A DNA stretch of 64,000 nt. Origin: Croceivirga sp. (GTDB lineage Bacteria; Bacteroidota; Bacteroidia; Flavobacteriales; Flavobacteriaceae). This document shows, in pieces, positions 43,035-52,386 of the stretch. Every line of letters begins with the position of its first letter. Positions within the stretch are counted from its first letter, which is position 1. The stretch covers positions 1 through 64,000 of the forward strand of contig JANQRG010000048.1 of NCBI GenBank assembly GCA_028284665.1. Reading direction: 5' to 3'. The position numbers and the translations under genes were made by a program. Under the pieces are notes generated by a model that was given only the letters and a program-made list of their open reading frames with translations, did not search any database and was not told the origin of the DNA.

Positions 43035-43949
43035 ATGGCAACAGGGGAAGAGCTTGGGAATAAAAATCGGTCGAGACCAAATCGTCTTCCGGGAATAGCA
43101 CGTGGCACGGTCTTTAAAGACTCACTCTTTATCTTTATCGGAATATTTTCCGCTGCCTTTGGTCTAGAGAGTTTTTTGTTACCCAACCGCTTTATTGATG
43201 GTGGTGCTACCGGGATCTCCCTCCTGGTCTCAGAAGTCACCCAGGTTCCTTTGGCCTTACTGATCATCTTTGTCAATGCTCCTTTTTTGATTCTTGCCTA
43301 TACCACCATTGGTCAGCAATTTGCCATAAAGGCATTACTGGCAATTCTGGGGTTAGCTATGGTGTTAGCGCTTATTGAATTTCCCGAAGTCACCCAGGAC
43401 CGACTTTTAGTGGCTGTTTTTGGCGGATTTTTCCTTGGGGCCGGAATAGGCATGTCCATTCGGGGAGGAAGTGTCCTGGACGGGACAGAAGTACTGGCAA
43501 TTCATTTGAGTAAGAAGTTGGGGGTAAAAATCGGTGATGTCATTATTGGGATTAATGTTTTCATTTTCCTGGCAGCTGCTTATTTACTCTCTATAGAAGC
43601 GGCTTTGTATTCGATGTTGACGTATCTGGCAGCTTCCAAGACTTTAGATTTTGTAGTCGATGGGATTGAAGAGTACACCGGTGTAACCATCATTTCCCTG
43701 CAAAGTGAAGCAATTCGAAAGATGATTACAGAAAAACTGGGTAGGGGCCTGACTATCTATGAGGCAAGGGGAGGTTACGGGAAGAAAGGAGAAAGCAATG
43801 AGTATGAAGTCATTTATACCGTAATTACCAGATTGGAAATTCGAAAGCTAACCGTTGAACTGGAAAAAATAGATCCCAATGCTTTTGTGGTAATGAGTAG
43901 TATCAATGATACCAGAGGCGGGATGATCAAAAAGCGTTCTTTCAAATAA
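43035..43949 (+). CDS. YitT family protein (DUF161 + DUF2179)
   Basis: A 304-residue inner-membrane protein. Five or so spans of the YitT type (~25-215, SFLLPNRFIDGGATGISLL, GIGMSIRGGSVLDGTEVLA) precede a C-terminal cytoplasmic DUF2179 domain (YTGVTIISLQSEAIRKMITEKLGRGLT). Function is unknown. The 6-base gap puts it in the TetR/exporter operon, though it may have joined by chance. Confidence 0.9.
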   Translation: MATGEELGNKNRSRPNRLPGIARGTVFKDSLFIFIGIFSAAFGLESFLLPNRFIDGGATGISLLVSEVTQVPLALLIIFVNAPFLILAYTTIGQQFAIKALLAILGLAMVLALIEFPEVTQDRLLVAVFGGFFLGAGIGMSIRGGSVLDGTEVLAIHLSKKLGVKIGDVIIGINVFIFLAAAYLLSIEAALYSMLTYLAASKTLDFVVDGIEEYTGVTIISLQSEAIRKMITEKLGRGLTIYEARGGYGKKGESNEYEVIYTVITRLEIRKLTVELEKIDPNAFVVMSSINDTRGGMIKKRSFK

Positions 43950-44028
43950 TTAATAGTAAAACTATTGATTTAACAATGTTTAACTTTTATGGAAAGGTGT
44001 TTTACTTTTAATTTTATGCTTTCTATCG

Positions 44029-44036
44029 TATATTTG
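44029..44036 (+). promoter_or_regulatory. Bacteroidetes -7 box (TATATTTG)
   Basis: A perfect TAnnTTTG match 13 bases before the ATG at 44050. Confidence 0.5.
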
Positions 44037-44049
44037 GTAAAAATTGATA

Positions 44050-44430
44050 ATGGGAAGAAAACGCTTGAAAAGGGAAGACGAACTTCCGGTACTTTTCCCC
44101 ATGGAAAGAGAGGGGAGAGTACCTGAAGTTCCTACAATGACTATCGGAGCAATTATCCGTATCGGAGCCCCTTCTAACCGGTATTATCAATACATTCATA
44201 GTTCCCTTGATTTTTTTAATCATAGTTTGAAAGACCTTTCTGCAATACTCGATCTGCAGGGAGTAACTGCCCGGGTTATGGGAATGGTAAAACTCAATGG
44301 GGGTAACCACTATGCAGTAATTGAATGTGAGGAAGATCAGGTGTTTTCTAATGACAGCCAACGATTGTTTGTAGATGTATTTCCGGCACTCAAAAATCGT
44401 GAGGTAATCATAGAAAAAAATGCGGATTGA
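44050..44430 (+). CDS. Unknown 126-residue protein
   Basis: A soluble protein started at ATG 44050, just behind a -7 box; an in-frame TTG at 44044 is an alternative. The N-terminus is charged (MGRKRLKREDELP). The middle has TIGAIIRIGAPSNRYYQYIH, and the rest is beta-rich. No family is recognised. Codon use looks like the neighbours and the frame is clean, so it is likely a real gene. Confidence 0.65.
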   Translation: MGRKRLKREDELPVLFPMEREGRVPEVPTMTIGAIIRIGAPSNRYYQYIHSSLDFFNHSLKDLSAILDLQGVTARVMGMVKLNGGNHYAVIECEEDQVFSNDSQRLFVDVFPALKNREVIIEKNAD

Positions 44431-44563
44431 AAAGCCTTAAGCTATCTTAACTATAAAAAAGGACTTTCGGAATACTTGCACTGCTACTTTGCACTTACCT
44501 TATTACCACCGCCAATAGCTCAAAACAAAATGGGAAATTGGCAAGGAGCACGAAGCTCAACTA

Positions 44564-44752
44564 TTGGCCAGCATTGATTATATAGAAGAAGATGAAGCCC
44601 TGTTTGATTTGAGGTTTGATCCTTATCAGTACCTGCCGGAAGATTTTTATCCTTTAAAAGGAATAATTTATACCCTGGATACCATTGAGTACATTGAAGA
44701 AGAGATAGAAGCAATTGAAATCGGGGACGAAACCTTTTGGTTTCTGTTGTAA
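44564..44752 (+). CDS. Small acidic protein (62+ residues), start unclear
   Basis: A very acidic frame (IEEDEALFDLRFDPYQYLPEDFYP, YIEEEIEAIEIGDETF). Taken from TTG 44564 it has 62 codons. Coding character continues upstream in the same frame (KWEIGKEHEAQ) to a stop at 44516 without any ATG or GTG. The ATG at 44530 is in another frame. Either a rare start is used or an indel has broken the 5' end. A clear terminator follows, so it is transcribed. Confidence 0.55.
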   Translation: MASIDYIEEDEALFDLRFDPYQYLPEDFYPLKGIIYTLDTIEYIEEEIEAIEIGDETFWFLL

Positions 44753-44773
44753 TGATCACAGTTTTGGAACATC

Positions 44774-44802
44774 AAAGCCTGGAAATTTTCCGGGCTTTTT
44801 TT
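44774..44802 (+). terminator. Rho-independent terminator
   Basis: Hairpin AAAGCCTGGAAA / TTCCGGGCTTT with one mismatch, followed by a T run. Ends the transcript of the small acidic protein. Confidence 0.85.
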
Positions 44803-44949
44803 ATTGTGTTACGTGATCCTTAAGATTGGGAAAAATTAAAGTTTTTTTGCTGCTAAAACCTAAAAACTTAATAATCAAATAATCAAGAGCTAAAGTGCAA
44901 CTGACTAAAAAAAAGAATCTTTAAGAAATGCCTAAAACCTCTGTTCACT

Positions 44950-46074
44950 ATGAAGATTCAATTTACTAAAGTAGCGGTACTTTTCTGTTTGCTAACACTT
45001 GGCGCATGTGAGGCCCTGGATGATTTTTTGGGAAATACTGGTGATGATGGAAAAGTGCTGAGGTATATTGATGAATTTGTTCTTCCGGATGGACTACAAT
45101 TTGAAAACACCGTAGTTGGGGGGTTGTCCGGAATTGATTATGCCAACGGAGTTTGGTATATGATTAGTGATGATCCCAATACGGCTCGATGCTATACAGC
45201 TACATTGACCTATGATGACGAAGAGTTTTCTACAGTTGATATTCAGTCGATAGTGGAGCTCAAGGACCAGGGGGGAGATGCCTTTGCAACTGGAACGGTA
45301 GATCCGGAAGCCCTTAGAGTCTTTGGAGGGAATATTGTGTGGACCAGCGAAGGAAACGTTAACAACAGTATTGATCCGTTTGTTCGCAGAGCGACATTGG
45401 GAGGAGATTTTATTAATGAAATACAGCTTGCTGAAAGATATAGCGTTACCGATGAAGACGGAAGAGGACCACGGCAAAATGGAGTCTTTGAAGGGATCTC
45501 GCTAAGCACAGATGGACGAGGTTTTTGGGTAAATATGGAATTACCGCTTGTTCAGGATGGCCCGGCACCTACCCTTCAGGATACGGATTCCCCAATTCGA
45601 ATCGCCTATATTGACAAAGCCACTGGACAATTTGGAAGAGAATTTGCTTATGAATTGGATCCTGTGGTCCGCCCCGCAGCCAACGGTACTTCTTTTGAAC
45701 TAAACGGGGTAGTAGAGCTTCTGGAATATGCGGAGGACAAATTCCTAGTCTTGGAACGCTCTTTCTCTACAGGATATGATGATGGTGGCAATACTGTGAA
45801 GATTTATGACGTAGATGCTACCACCGCCACTGATATCAGCGGTGTAGAGGCGCTTGTAGGAACGGACTATGAACCTGCAAAAAAGGTGTTGCTTTTTGAT
45901 TTTGAGGAGATTCGGGAACAACTGACGGATGGTGTTGTAGACAATATTGAGGGAATCGCATTTGGACCTGACTTGAGCAATGGGAACAGGTCTTTAGTCC
46001 TGGTGGCAGATAACAACTTTAGTGCTTTTGGCCCCCAATTGAACCAATTTGTAGTATTTGAGCTTGTAGAGTAA
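44950..46074 (+). CDS. Phytase-like / esterase-like lipoprotein
   Basis: A 374-residue lipoprotein (lipobox LGAC, Cys20). The mature part is a beta-propeller-like esterase-like-phytase domain (PF13449 type): GGLSGIDYANGVWYMISDD, DPEALRVFGGNIVWTSEG, NGVFEGISLSTDGRGFWVNME and VVDNIEGIAFGPDLSNGNRSLVLVADNNF. These proteins sit on the outer membrane or in the periplasm; phosphoester hydrolysis is assumed but unproven for most. Monocistronic, ended by a terminator. Confidence 0.85.
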   Translation: MKIQFTKVAVLFCLLTLGACEALDDFLGNTGDDGKVLRYIDEFVLPDGLQFENTVVGGLSGIDYANGVWYMISDDPNTARCYTATLTYDDEEFSTVDIQSIVELKDQGGDAFATGTVDPEALRVFGGNIVWTSEGNVNNSIDPFVRRATLGGDFINEIQLAERYSVTDEDGRGPRQNGVFEGISLSTDGRGFWVNMELPLVQDGPAPTLQDTDSPIRIAYIDKATGQFGREFAYELDPVVRPAANGTSFELNGVVELLEYAEDKFLVLERSFSTGYDDGGNTVKIYDVDATTATDISGVEALVGTDYEPAKKVLLFDFEEIREQLTDGVVDNIEGIAFGPDLSNGNRSLVLVADNNFSAFGPQLNQFVVFELVE

Positions 46075-46098
46075 AATAACTTTGATGCCATTTGAAAG

Positions 46099-46121
46099 CC
46101 ACCTTAACAGGTGGTTTTTTT
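46099..46121 (+). terminator. Rho-independent terminator
   Basis: Perfect 6-base stem CCACCT / AGGTGG with a TAAC loop and seven or more T. It ends the phytase-like gene's transcript. Confidence 0.85.
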
Positions 46122-46174
46122 AGTATGCCAACACAACTATGAGTAATGTCAGCTTTTTACTGGTTTTCCGACAA

Positions 46175-46182
46175 TAGTTTTG
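46175..46182 (+). promoter_or_regulatory. Bacteroidetes -7 box (TAGTTTTG)
   Basis: A perfect TAnnTTTG match 18 bases before ATG 46201. It supports that ATG over the upstream TTG at 46180, which would lie inside the box. Confidence 0.55.
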
Positions 46183-46200
46183 TGGAAAAGCGTTTTTAAA

Positions 46201-46833
46201 ATGAATACACTAGCAGAAAATCCGGTGAAAACTATAAAATCTATCATTCAAAACGGACTTAACAATGCAATGTCCTACGAGGAATATCGGGCATTGGTTA
46301 GCGAGTTGGCTGTGCTAAAGTCCAATTCCGGGCCGGAAAAGACAGATGCCCTGGCCAACTATACCCAATTGAATGACAAACGTATGAACCGTTGGGATAA
46401 AACGGTAAAGGTCCCGGAAGAAATAGCACAAAAAGCACGACAGTTAAATAGGAAAGTTACCTGGCTGGTGCTTACGGAAAGCTGGTGTGGTGACGCCTCG
46501 CCAAGCCTTCCGGTAATGAATAAATTAGCAACATTATCCCCGAATTTGGAGCTAAAGATCATCTTGCGGGACGAACATCCGGATTTGATGACATTGTTTT
46601 TGACCAATGGTACCCGCTCCATACCAAAGCTAATCGCTTTGGACGCTCATAATACAACGGTTCTTGGAGAATGGGGACCGCGATCTTCGGTAGCTACGGC
46701 TATGGTCAATGCGTTTAAGGCCGAACATGGAAAACTTAGCCCGGAATTCAAGCAAGACTTACAGGTGTGGTACAATAAGGATAAAGGAAAAGATATTTTA
46801 AACGATTTAGCCGCGTTACTTGCTCTGGAATAA
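46201..46833 (+). CDS. Thioredoxin-like family protein
   Basis: A 210-residue cytoplasmic protein with a thioredoxin fold in the second half. The active-site place reads LTESWCGDASPSLPVM, keeping one cysteine of the usual CxxC pair, so it is not a normal disulfide reductase. The DEHPDLMTLFLTNGTRSIPKLI part with a cis-proline is intact. The N-terminal ~80 residues are helical. Its 3' end overlaps the convergent TonB-like gene by 18 bases. Confidence 0.82.
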   Translation: MNTLAENPVKTIKSIIQNGLNNAMSYEEYRALVSELAVLKSNSGPEKTDALANYTQLNDKRMNRWDKTVKVPEEIAQKARQLNRKVTWLVLTESWCGDASPSLPVMNKLATLSPNLELKIILRDEHPDLMTLFLTNGTRSIPKLIALDAHNTTVLGEWGPRSSVATAMVNAFKAEHGKLSPEFKQDLQVWYNKDKGKDILNDLAALLALE

Positions 46834-47532
46834 GTAAGTAATAGTGCCAATTTGTCCCGAGCGGGGAGCGGCACTGAATCGGGCCTTTAAGGCATAGGCT
46901 ATGGCGTTATCAATGAGACAGTAGTCATTGGTTCCTGAGCTTTTCTCATTGAAAGTGGCTTCCTGAACGTATCCGTCTGCATCTACGGTAATGTTTATCA
47001 CTACTTTCCCTCCTCTGATACAGGTGTAAATTGGAGGAGGTAAATAGTACGCGTTGCGATCAACCAGCGAGTAAGAAATAGAAGTGCGTTTATCCTTAAG
47101 GGTATTCGTGAACTCTTTTTTGTCAGCGTCACGCTCTCCAAGTTGCTCTTTTCGTTCCTGGCGTCTTTTGGCTAACTCTTTAAGGTTCGCCGCATACCCG
47201 GCATCATTTTCCAGGAACTCATTTGGACCACTCCCTTGTTCACGTTCTTCCATTAATTCTTCAAGGGTCTTTAGTGGCTCTGGGGCCCCTACACTAGGTT
47301 TGGCGGTTTCATTGAATGCCCTGTGACTTTTAATAGGATCGTTCTGCGCTAACTGTTCCAATTGCTCTTTTTTTTCCAACAACTGTTCGATGTCTTCATC
47401 CAAAAGGGCCATTTCAATAACATACTCGTCTTCTTCCCTATTCACTAAATGCACATTGTACGCCAGTAATAGAACGATAGCCATTGTGAAAATGGTGATG
47501 ATTAACGATAACTGTTTGTTATTGAGGTTCAT
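46816..47532 (-). CDS. TonB-like periplasm-spanning protein
   Basis: A 238-residue protein: one membrane segment at ~8-26, a long charged coiled-coil-like linker (~30-150), and a C-terminal TonB-like domain (~160-238: GGKVVINITVDADGYVQEATF, then IGTITYLFQSK). It may couple proton motive force to outer-membrane receptors or act as a structural envelope protein. It follows truB in the minus-strand envelope group with a 50-base gap. No ExbB/ExbD is in the window. Confidence 0.72.
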   Translation of the reverse strand: MNLNNKQLSLIITIFTMAIVLLLAYNVHLVNREEDEYVIEMALLDEDIEQLLEKKEQLEQLAQNDPIKSHRAFNETAKPSVGAPEPLKTLEELMEEREQGSGPNEFLENDAGYAANLKELAKRRQERKEQLGERDADKKEFTNTLKDKRTSISYSLVDRNAYYLPPPIYTCIRGGKVVINITVDADGYVQEATFNEKSSGTNDYCLIDNAIAYALKARFSAAPRSGQIGTITYLFQSK

Positions 47533-47582
47533 GGTTTTTTAATAACCGGTATTTATCAAAATTATTTCATTTCTCCCACATT

Positions 47583-48296
47583 TTACAGCTCGGGCGCCCC
47601 TAGCCATTTTTTGAACTCCTGTGGTGTATGGGCTTTATTTACGTGATAATCCCCTATTCTGGTTCTTCTAAGCTCGGAAAGGTGGGCTCCCGAGTCTAAG
47701 GCTTTGCCAAAATCGTGCGCTAAAGATCGGATATAGGTCCCTTTGCTACAAACCACCCGGAAACTCACTATAGGAATCCTAATGTCCGTAATTTCGAACT
47801 CGTGGATTTCCACAATTCTCGGAGGTACACTTACGGTTTCTCCCTTTCGGGCGAATTCATACAGCCGTTTCCCTTCTTTCCTAATCGCGGAGAATACCGG
47901 AGGGGTTTGTGTTATCTCCCCTAAAAACAAAGCTACCGTTTCATATATTCTGGCTTCGGTTATATGCGTGACAGGATAGGTAGCATCTGCCTCGGTTTCC
48001 AGGTCATAAGAAGGTGTGGTCTCCCCTAAAGTAAAAGTGCCCGTGTATTCTTTGACCTTTGCCTGCAGTTCCGGGATCTTTTTGGTGGCTTTCCCTGTAC
48101 AGATGATTAGTAGACCTGTAGCCAGAGGGTCCAGTGTTCCGGCATGACCAATCTTAATCTTTTTGAGGGCAAACTTTTTTCGAATGGCCCATTTCAAAGC
48201 ATTTACGGCCTGAAAAGAACTCCAGGTCAAAGGTTTATCCACCAATAGGATCTTACCATCCAGAAAATCCTGCTTTGTAAAGCTATCTACAGCCAT
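47583..48296 (-). CDS. truB: tRNA pseudouridine(55) synthase
   Basis: A 237-residue enzyme that makes pseudouridine 55 in the tRNA T-loop. The catalytic aspartate is Asp56 in IGHAGTLDPLATGLL. Further motifs are DKPLTWSSFQAVNALK and VVCSKGTYIRSLAHDFG. Bacteroidetes TruB lacks the PUA-like extension of longer homologues, matching this length. It follows uppP by 21 bases in the same direction. Confidence 0.96.
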   Translation of the reverse strand: MAVDSFTKQDFLDGKILLVDKPLTWSSFQAVNALKWAIRKKFALKKIKIGHAGTLDPLATGLLIICTGKATKKIPELQAKVKEYTGTFTLGETTPSYDLETEADATYPVTHITEARIYETVALFLGEITQTPPVFSAIRKEGKRLYEFARKGETVSVPPRIVEIHEFEITDIRIPIVSFRVVCSKGTYIRSLAHDFGKALDSGAHLSELRRTRIGDYHVNKAHTPQEFKKWLGAPEL

Positions 48297-48317
48297 AGGT
48301 CAAAAATCATTCCAAAC

Positions 48318-49112
48318 CTATCCCCAAACGCTCCATCCTATGGCAATCAAGCCAACGATAAAACAATAGATAGCAAAATACGTTAATTTACTTTGACGAA
48401 CCAGTCGGATCATCCATGTACAGGCCACTAAACCAGCAAGAAATGCCGCCAGGAAACCTGCTCCCATGGCGCCCATTTGTGTGCTTTCAAAATTGATTTC
48501 CCCGCTAAGGATGTCTTTTGCTACTTTTCCCAGGATAAGGGGAACGACCATTAAAAATGAGAATCGGGCAGACTTCGTTTTGTCAATCCCTAACAATACC
48601 GCAATAGAAATGGTAGCACCACTTCGGGAAATACCGGGTAACATTGCTACCATTTGTGCCATACCGATGACAAAGGCGCTTCTGTAGGAGACTCCTTTAT
48701 CAGTGGTTTTAGCCATATCAGCCAGATAGAGCAAAATAGCTGTGATAATCAGCATTATGCCCACAATGATAATTGCACCATCAAAGAAGACTTCCATAAA
48801 ATCCTCCAGGAAAAAACCAACCAGGGCCGCCGGGATCATCGAAATGACGATTTTGAGCGAAAACTGGGTTTCTTCGTTCCATTGAAATTTGAATAAACCC
48901 CCAATAATTTCCCAAACGTCCTTTCGAAAAACAACAATAGTACTTAGTGCTGTGGCAAAGTGCAATACCACCGTGAATAAAAGGCTTTCCTCCGGAATAG
49001 AATTATCTCCAAGAATGGCTTTTCCCAATTCCAGATGTCCGCTGGAAGATACCGGTAGAAATTCTGTCAATCCCTGAATGATGCCCAGAATGATGGCGTC
49101 AATCGTATCCAA
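48318..49112 (-). CDS. uppP: Undecaprenyl-diphosphatase
   Basis: A 264-residue inner-membrane phosphatase that recycles undecaprenyl pyrophosphate for peptidoglycan synthesis (BacA). Active-site boxes: TEFLPVSSSGHLEL (17-30) and AMLPGISRSGATISI. About eight spans. It begins directly behind the DUF3098 gene and is co-transcribed with ftsX and truB. Confidence 0.97.
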   Translation of the reverse strand: MDTIDAIILGIIQGLTEFLPVSSSGHLELGKAILGDNSIPEESLLFTVVLHFATALSTIVVFRKDVWEIIGGLFKFQWNEETQFSLKIVISMIPAALVGFFLEDFMEVFFDGAIIIVGIMLIITAILLYLADMAKTTDKGVSYRSAFVIGMAQMVAMLPGISRSGATISIAVLLGIDKTKSARFSFLMVVPLILGKVAKDILSGEINFESTQMGAMGAGFLAAFLAGLVACTWMIRLVRQSKLTYFAIYCFIVGLIAIGWSVWG

Positions 49113-49379
49113 TTAGCTCTTTGTTTTATTGGGGTCCAATAAAATCGCATAAATCTGAATTCCCAAACCTAGCAGTACCAACAACGGTGCTAGCCGAATC
49201 CTGCGGAAATTATAGATTTCCGGGTTAAAGACATTAGGATCATCACTGCCACCACCGCTCATCAGAATAAAACCTAAGGCAATACACGCAATTCCAATGA
49301 AAAGAAACAAATAGTTCCTACGCTGAAAAATAAACTGGGTACTCTTTTTTTTCTGATTTGTGCTCTTTTTCTTACCCAT
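49113..49379 (-). CDS. DUF3098 family membrane protein
   Basis: An 88-residue protein with a basic head (MGKKKSTNQKKKST) and two membrane segments (about 27-45 and 63-80) with ALGFILMSGGGSDDPNVFNPEIYNFRR between them. This is the DUF3098 family, conserved next to ftsX and uppP in Bacteroidetes. A role in cell-envelope assembly is inferred from this position. No gap separates it from uppP. Confidence 0.88.
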   Translation of the reverse strand: MGKKKSTNQKKKSTQFIFQRRNYLFLFIGIACIALGFILMSGGGSDDPNVFNPEIYNFRRIRLAPLLVLLGLGIQIYAILLDPNKTKS

Positions 49380-49462
49380 ATCACTCGGATTGATAACGCA
49401 AGTTAACTATTCTAAATTGTTAGCGGAAGAAATATTTTATCCTATTTGCGAAACGATCAAAT

Positions 49463-50341
49463 TCAATAGTACAGGTCATTTGTACGAAGGTTAAGGAACC
49501 GCTGGGTGGCAACGTAAGTGCTAATGTAGGAGATAAACACACCAAGAAAGAGTATGCCAATAAACAATATGGACAGCAGAACGATATCCTCAAAAAGATT
49601 CAACTCGGGAAATGCACTATTGACATAATAAAGCACTACTGCCAAAGCGACAAGCGCAATCAGGGCACCGTAGATGCCGAGTTTAATATTAGTGGTCACA
49701 AAGGGTTTTCGTATGAATTTTTTAGTAGCGCCAACCATTTGCATGGTCTTGATGATAAAACGTTTGGAATATATAGAAAGGCGTATGGAACTATTGATGA
49801 GCAATACCGCTATTACGGTAAATATCGCACTAGCCATTAGGATCCACCAACTAATTTTTTTGACGTTATCACTCAATAAGGACACCAACGGCTGGTCATA
49901 ACTTACTTCATCTATGTAGGGCTTTTCGGAAAGTGAAGCTGCGATTTCGGCAACCTGTTCCGGGGAAACAAAATCTGCCTTTAAATTGACATCAAAAGAG
50001 TTTTTTAAGGGGTTATAGCCCAGAAATTCCTGAAAATTTTCCCCGATATCTTCACTGTATTGTTCTGCAGCATCTTCTTTGGAGACATAGACGGAAGACT
50101 TTGTGTAGTCGGCCATGGCCAAACTTTTTTGCAATTGATTTATTTCTACCGGCTTTGCAGAATCCTTCAAAAACACGGAGATGGTAATCTGCTCCTTAAA
50201 GTGGTCTGCCAGTTTTTTCGTGTTCAGTACTAATAGTCCCAGCGATCCCAATAAAAATAGCACCAACGCGATGCTTAATACCACGGAAAAGTAGGAGGAG
50301 ATCAAACGTCTTTTCTGATACCGTTCTATGTATTGACTCAT
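49463..50341 (-). CDS. ftsX: Cell division protein FtsX
   Basis: A 292-residue membrane subunit of the FtsEX complex that activates peptidoglycan hydrolases at the septum. Membrane segment ~20-42, an extracytoplasmic domain (~45-165) with KEDAAEQYSEDIGENFQEFLGYNPL, then three spans. FtsX families start as here (YIERYQKRRLISSYFSVVLS). No ftsE is adjacent in the window, as is common in Bacteroidetes. First gene of the ftsX-DUF3098-uppP-truB group. Confidence 0.94.
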   Translation of the reverse strand: MSQYIERYQKRRLISSYFSVVLSIALVLFLLGSLGLLVLNTKKLADHFKEQITISVFLKDSAKPVEINQLQKSLAMADYTKSSVYVSKEDAAEQYSEDIGENFQEFLGYNPLKNSFDVNLKADFVSPEQVAEIAASLSEKPYIDEVSYDQPLVSLLSDNVKKISWWILMASAIFTVIAVLLINSSIRLSIYSKRFIIKTMQMVGATKKFIRKPFVTTNIKLGIYGALIALVALAVVLYYVNSAFPELNLFEDIVLLSILFIGILFLGVFISYISTYVATQRFLNLRTNDLYY

Positions 50342-50406
50342 AGATAAAATTCAATGCTTAAAAATAGAAAAGTAATTTGTCAAAGCTAATAGATTTAATT
50401 TTAGAA

Positions 50407-52287
50407 TTATCTTTTCAAAGCAAAATGTCCTTTAACAATGGCATCATCTAACCTAATGTAGTACCAATAATCTGATGCTGGAAGAGGCTTGCCATTAGAG
50501 GAACCATCCCAAGCAAAATCTGAATTGTTCGAGGACACAATTAGATTTCCGAAACGATTAAAAATGGAAATTTCATATTGAACAGCAAATTCAACCCCCT
50601 GCGGTTTAAAAGTGTCATTAAAGTTATCACCATTCGGGGTAAAGAATTTAGGAATCACAATATGCAAATACTCCTGAGTTAATGGGGGGCAGCTAGCATC
50701 GCTCCTCACATAAATGGTGTATCTACCACCTTCAATTGACTCGAAAATGGGGGATTCATTATAAAAAGTCCCATTCAACGAAAACTCAAACGCTCCTTCA
50801 TTAACGATACTTACTACTATGTTTTGGTCATTTGAAATAATTGTTTCGATTACCGGCGCATCGATTTGATTTACAACAATCGTCTTTATGTTTGAACATG
50901 CTTGTGCATTGGTTACCTGAACTGTATAATTCCCAGGCTCTTGAATCGATATGCTTTCTGATTCTTCACCAGTACTCCACAGATAAGTGGCATTTTCAAA
51001 ATTTGCTGATAATAAGACACTTTCACCTTCGCAAAGTTCTATTTCTTCATCAATTAGTTCTGGAGCCTCAAAAATAACGACCTCAATTTCTGTACGACCG
51101 GCAGAAATACATGAGGTCAATGTTGAACTGGCTTCGGCGTACAAAAAGCCTGATGTTTCCGGTTCAAATACTAGATTGCCTTCAAGAAGTAAATTGCCGC
51201 CAATAGGAGCGTCATACCAATTAACGGTTACATTTTCTGGTACTTCGGCCGATATTGAGCGATTCTCATTTTCGCAGAATACGGTATCCCCAGTGATAAT
51301 AGGTACATCAGGTATGGGTACAATTAAAATCTCAAAGACATCGGAAATTACATTACAAAATGCATTTGACACATTAACCACATCTTCAGCAACTTTTACT
51401 CTGTAGTACCGTGTGACATTAAGGGTGGGAGTCACGAATATTGGATTGGTTTCCCCTGGAATATCCGACCAATTAGTAGCATCAACACTTTCTTGCCATT
51501 GATAAAAATGAGTGCCGAAAACCGAAAAATCAGGACTGGCTGTCAATGTTACCGAAGAGGGAGCTATATCTTCACAAATGGCAGTAAAAGATTCGTTTTG
51601 TGCATCCGTAACTTCTATAAAATCACCACATGATTTAAACACAATATCGTCAATGGCAAGGTCGTTTCCACAGCCTCCCTCACCATTGTTTAGCATCTTT
51701 AGAATGACCGAGGTTTGGCCAGGTTCAGTTTGGAAAACAAGACCATATTGTCTCCAGATAGGACTGGAAGTTCCTGAGATATCACCAGTATCACCCGACG
51801 CTAATAGAATAGTATCCGTATCATCCCAAATTTGAAATCTAACATTTATCGGAATACCTCCATTTGGACATTGAGTTGAGGATGGTAAAAGATTAAGCAA
51901 CCATGATGAAAATTCATAAGAAGTATTTTCACATAAACCATCAATAGTTCTTCTGAAAAATTCGCCTGGGGTAAAGTCCGCATTTACAATAAAAGCTTTA
52001 CCATTGGTATCACCAGGCGTATGGTCTGTGGTATTAAACCAATCAAAATAATTTGTTCTGCTCGATATAGTATAGTTACCATCGATAGGCTGTTGGGGCC
52101 CACCATTGACAAAGGTATACGTGGTAGTTCCTGGAGGTAAAGGTGGTCCATCCTGCAGTCCGGTACCAAAAGTTTCCGTAAAAATGGGATTTCCTGAATT
52201 CCCACCGCAAAACCCTAGTTGCCCATTAATACATTGTATTGAAAGGCCAATAAGAAATAGTAAGACCAGGGGGGTATTTTTTTGCAT
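50407..52287 (-). CDS. T9SS-exported protein with gliding-motility C-terminal domain
   Basis: A 626-residue surface protein. Signal peptide (~1-22, ends SIQCINGQ), a lectin-like or MAM-like N-terminal domain (~25-220, ending LKMLNNGEGGCGNDLAIDDIVF), several Ig-like/PKD-like repeats (~225-535), and a C-terminal type B sorting domain (YLHIVIPKFFTPNGDNFNDTF, SIFNRFGNLI). It is exported by the type IX system and attached to the cell surface. Adhesion is the likely role. Monocistronic. Confidence 0.9.
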   Translation of the reverse strand: MQKNTPLVLLFLIGLSIQCINGQLGFCGGNSGNPIFTETFGTGLQDGPPLPPGTTTYTFVNGGPQQPIDGNYTISSRTNYFDWFNTTDHTPGDTNGKAFIVNADFTPGEFFRRTIDGLCENTSYEFSSWLLNLLPSSTQCPNGGIPINVRFQIWDDTDTILLASGDTGDISGTSSPIWRQYGLVFQTEPGQTSVILKMLNNGEGGCGNDLAIDDIVFKSCGDFIEVTDAQNESFTAICEDIAPSSVTLTASPDFSVFGTHFYQWQESVDATNWSDIPGETNPIFVTPTLNVTRYYRVKVAEDVVNVSNAFCNVISDVFEILIVPIPDVPIITGDTVFCENENRSISAEVPENVTVNWYDAPIGGNLLLEGNLVFEPETSGFLYAEASSTLTSCISAGRTEIEVVIFEAPELIDEEIELCEGESVLLSANFENATYLWSTGEESESISIQEPGNYTVQVTNAQACSNIKTIVVNQIDAPVIETIISNDQNIVVSIVNEGAFEFSLNGTFYNESPIFESIEGGRYTIYVRSDASCPPLTQEYLHIVIPKFFTPNGDNFNDTFKPQGVEFAVQYEISIFNRFGNLIVSSNNSDFAWDGSSNGKPLPASDYWYYIRLDDAIVKGHFALKR

Positions 52288-52353
52288 TTCTACAAGTCTT
52301 AAAATTTAAAGTGGGCCCTTACTTAATCTTTTTATGCTCTGACGGATTAAACC

Positions 52354-52361
52354 TATTTTTG
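52354..52361 (+). promoter_or_regulatory. Bacteroidetes -7 box (TATTTTTG) for leuS
   Basis: A perfect TAnnTTTG match 25 bases before the leuS ATG. Confidence 0.6.
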
Positions 52362-52386
52362 CCAGACCATTGGAGAAATATATAAA

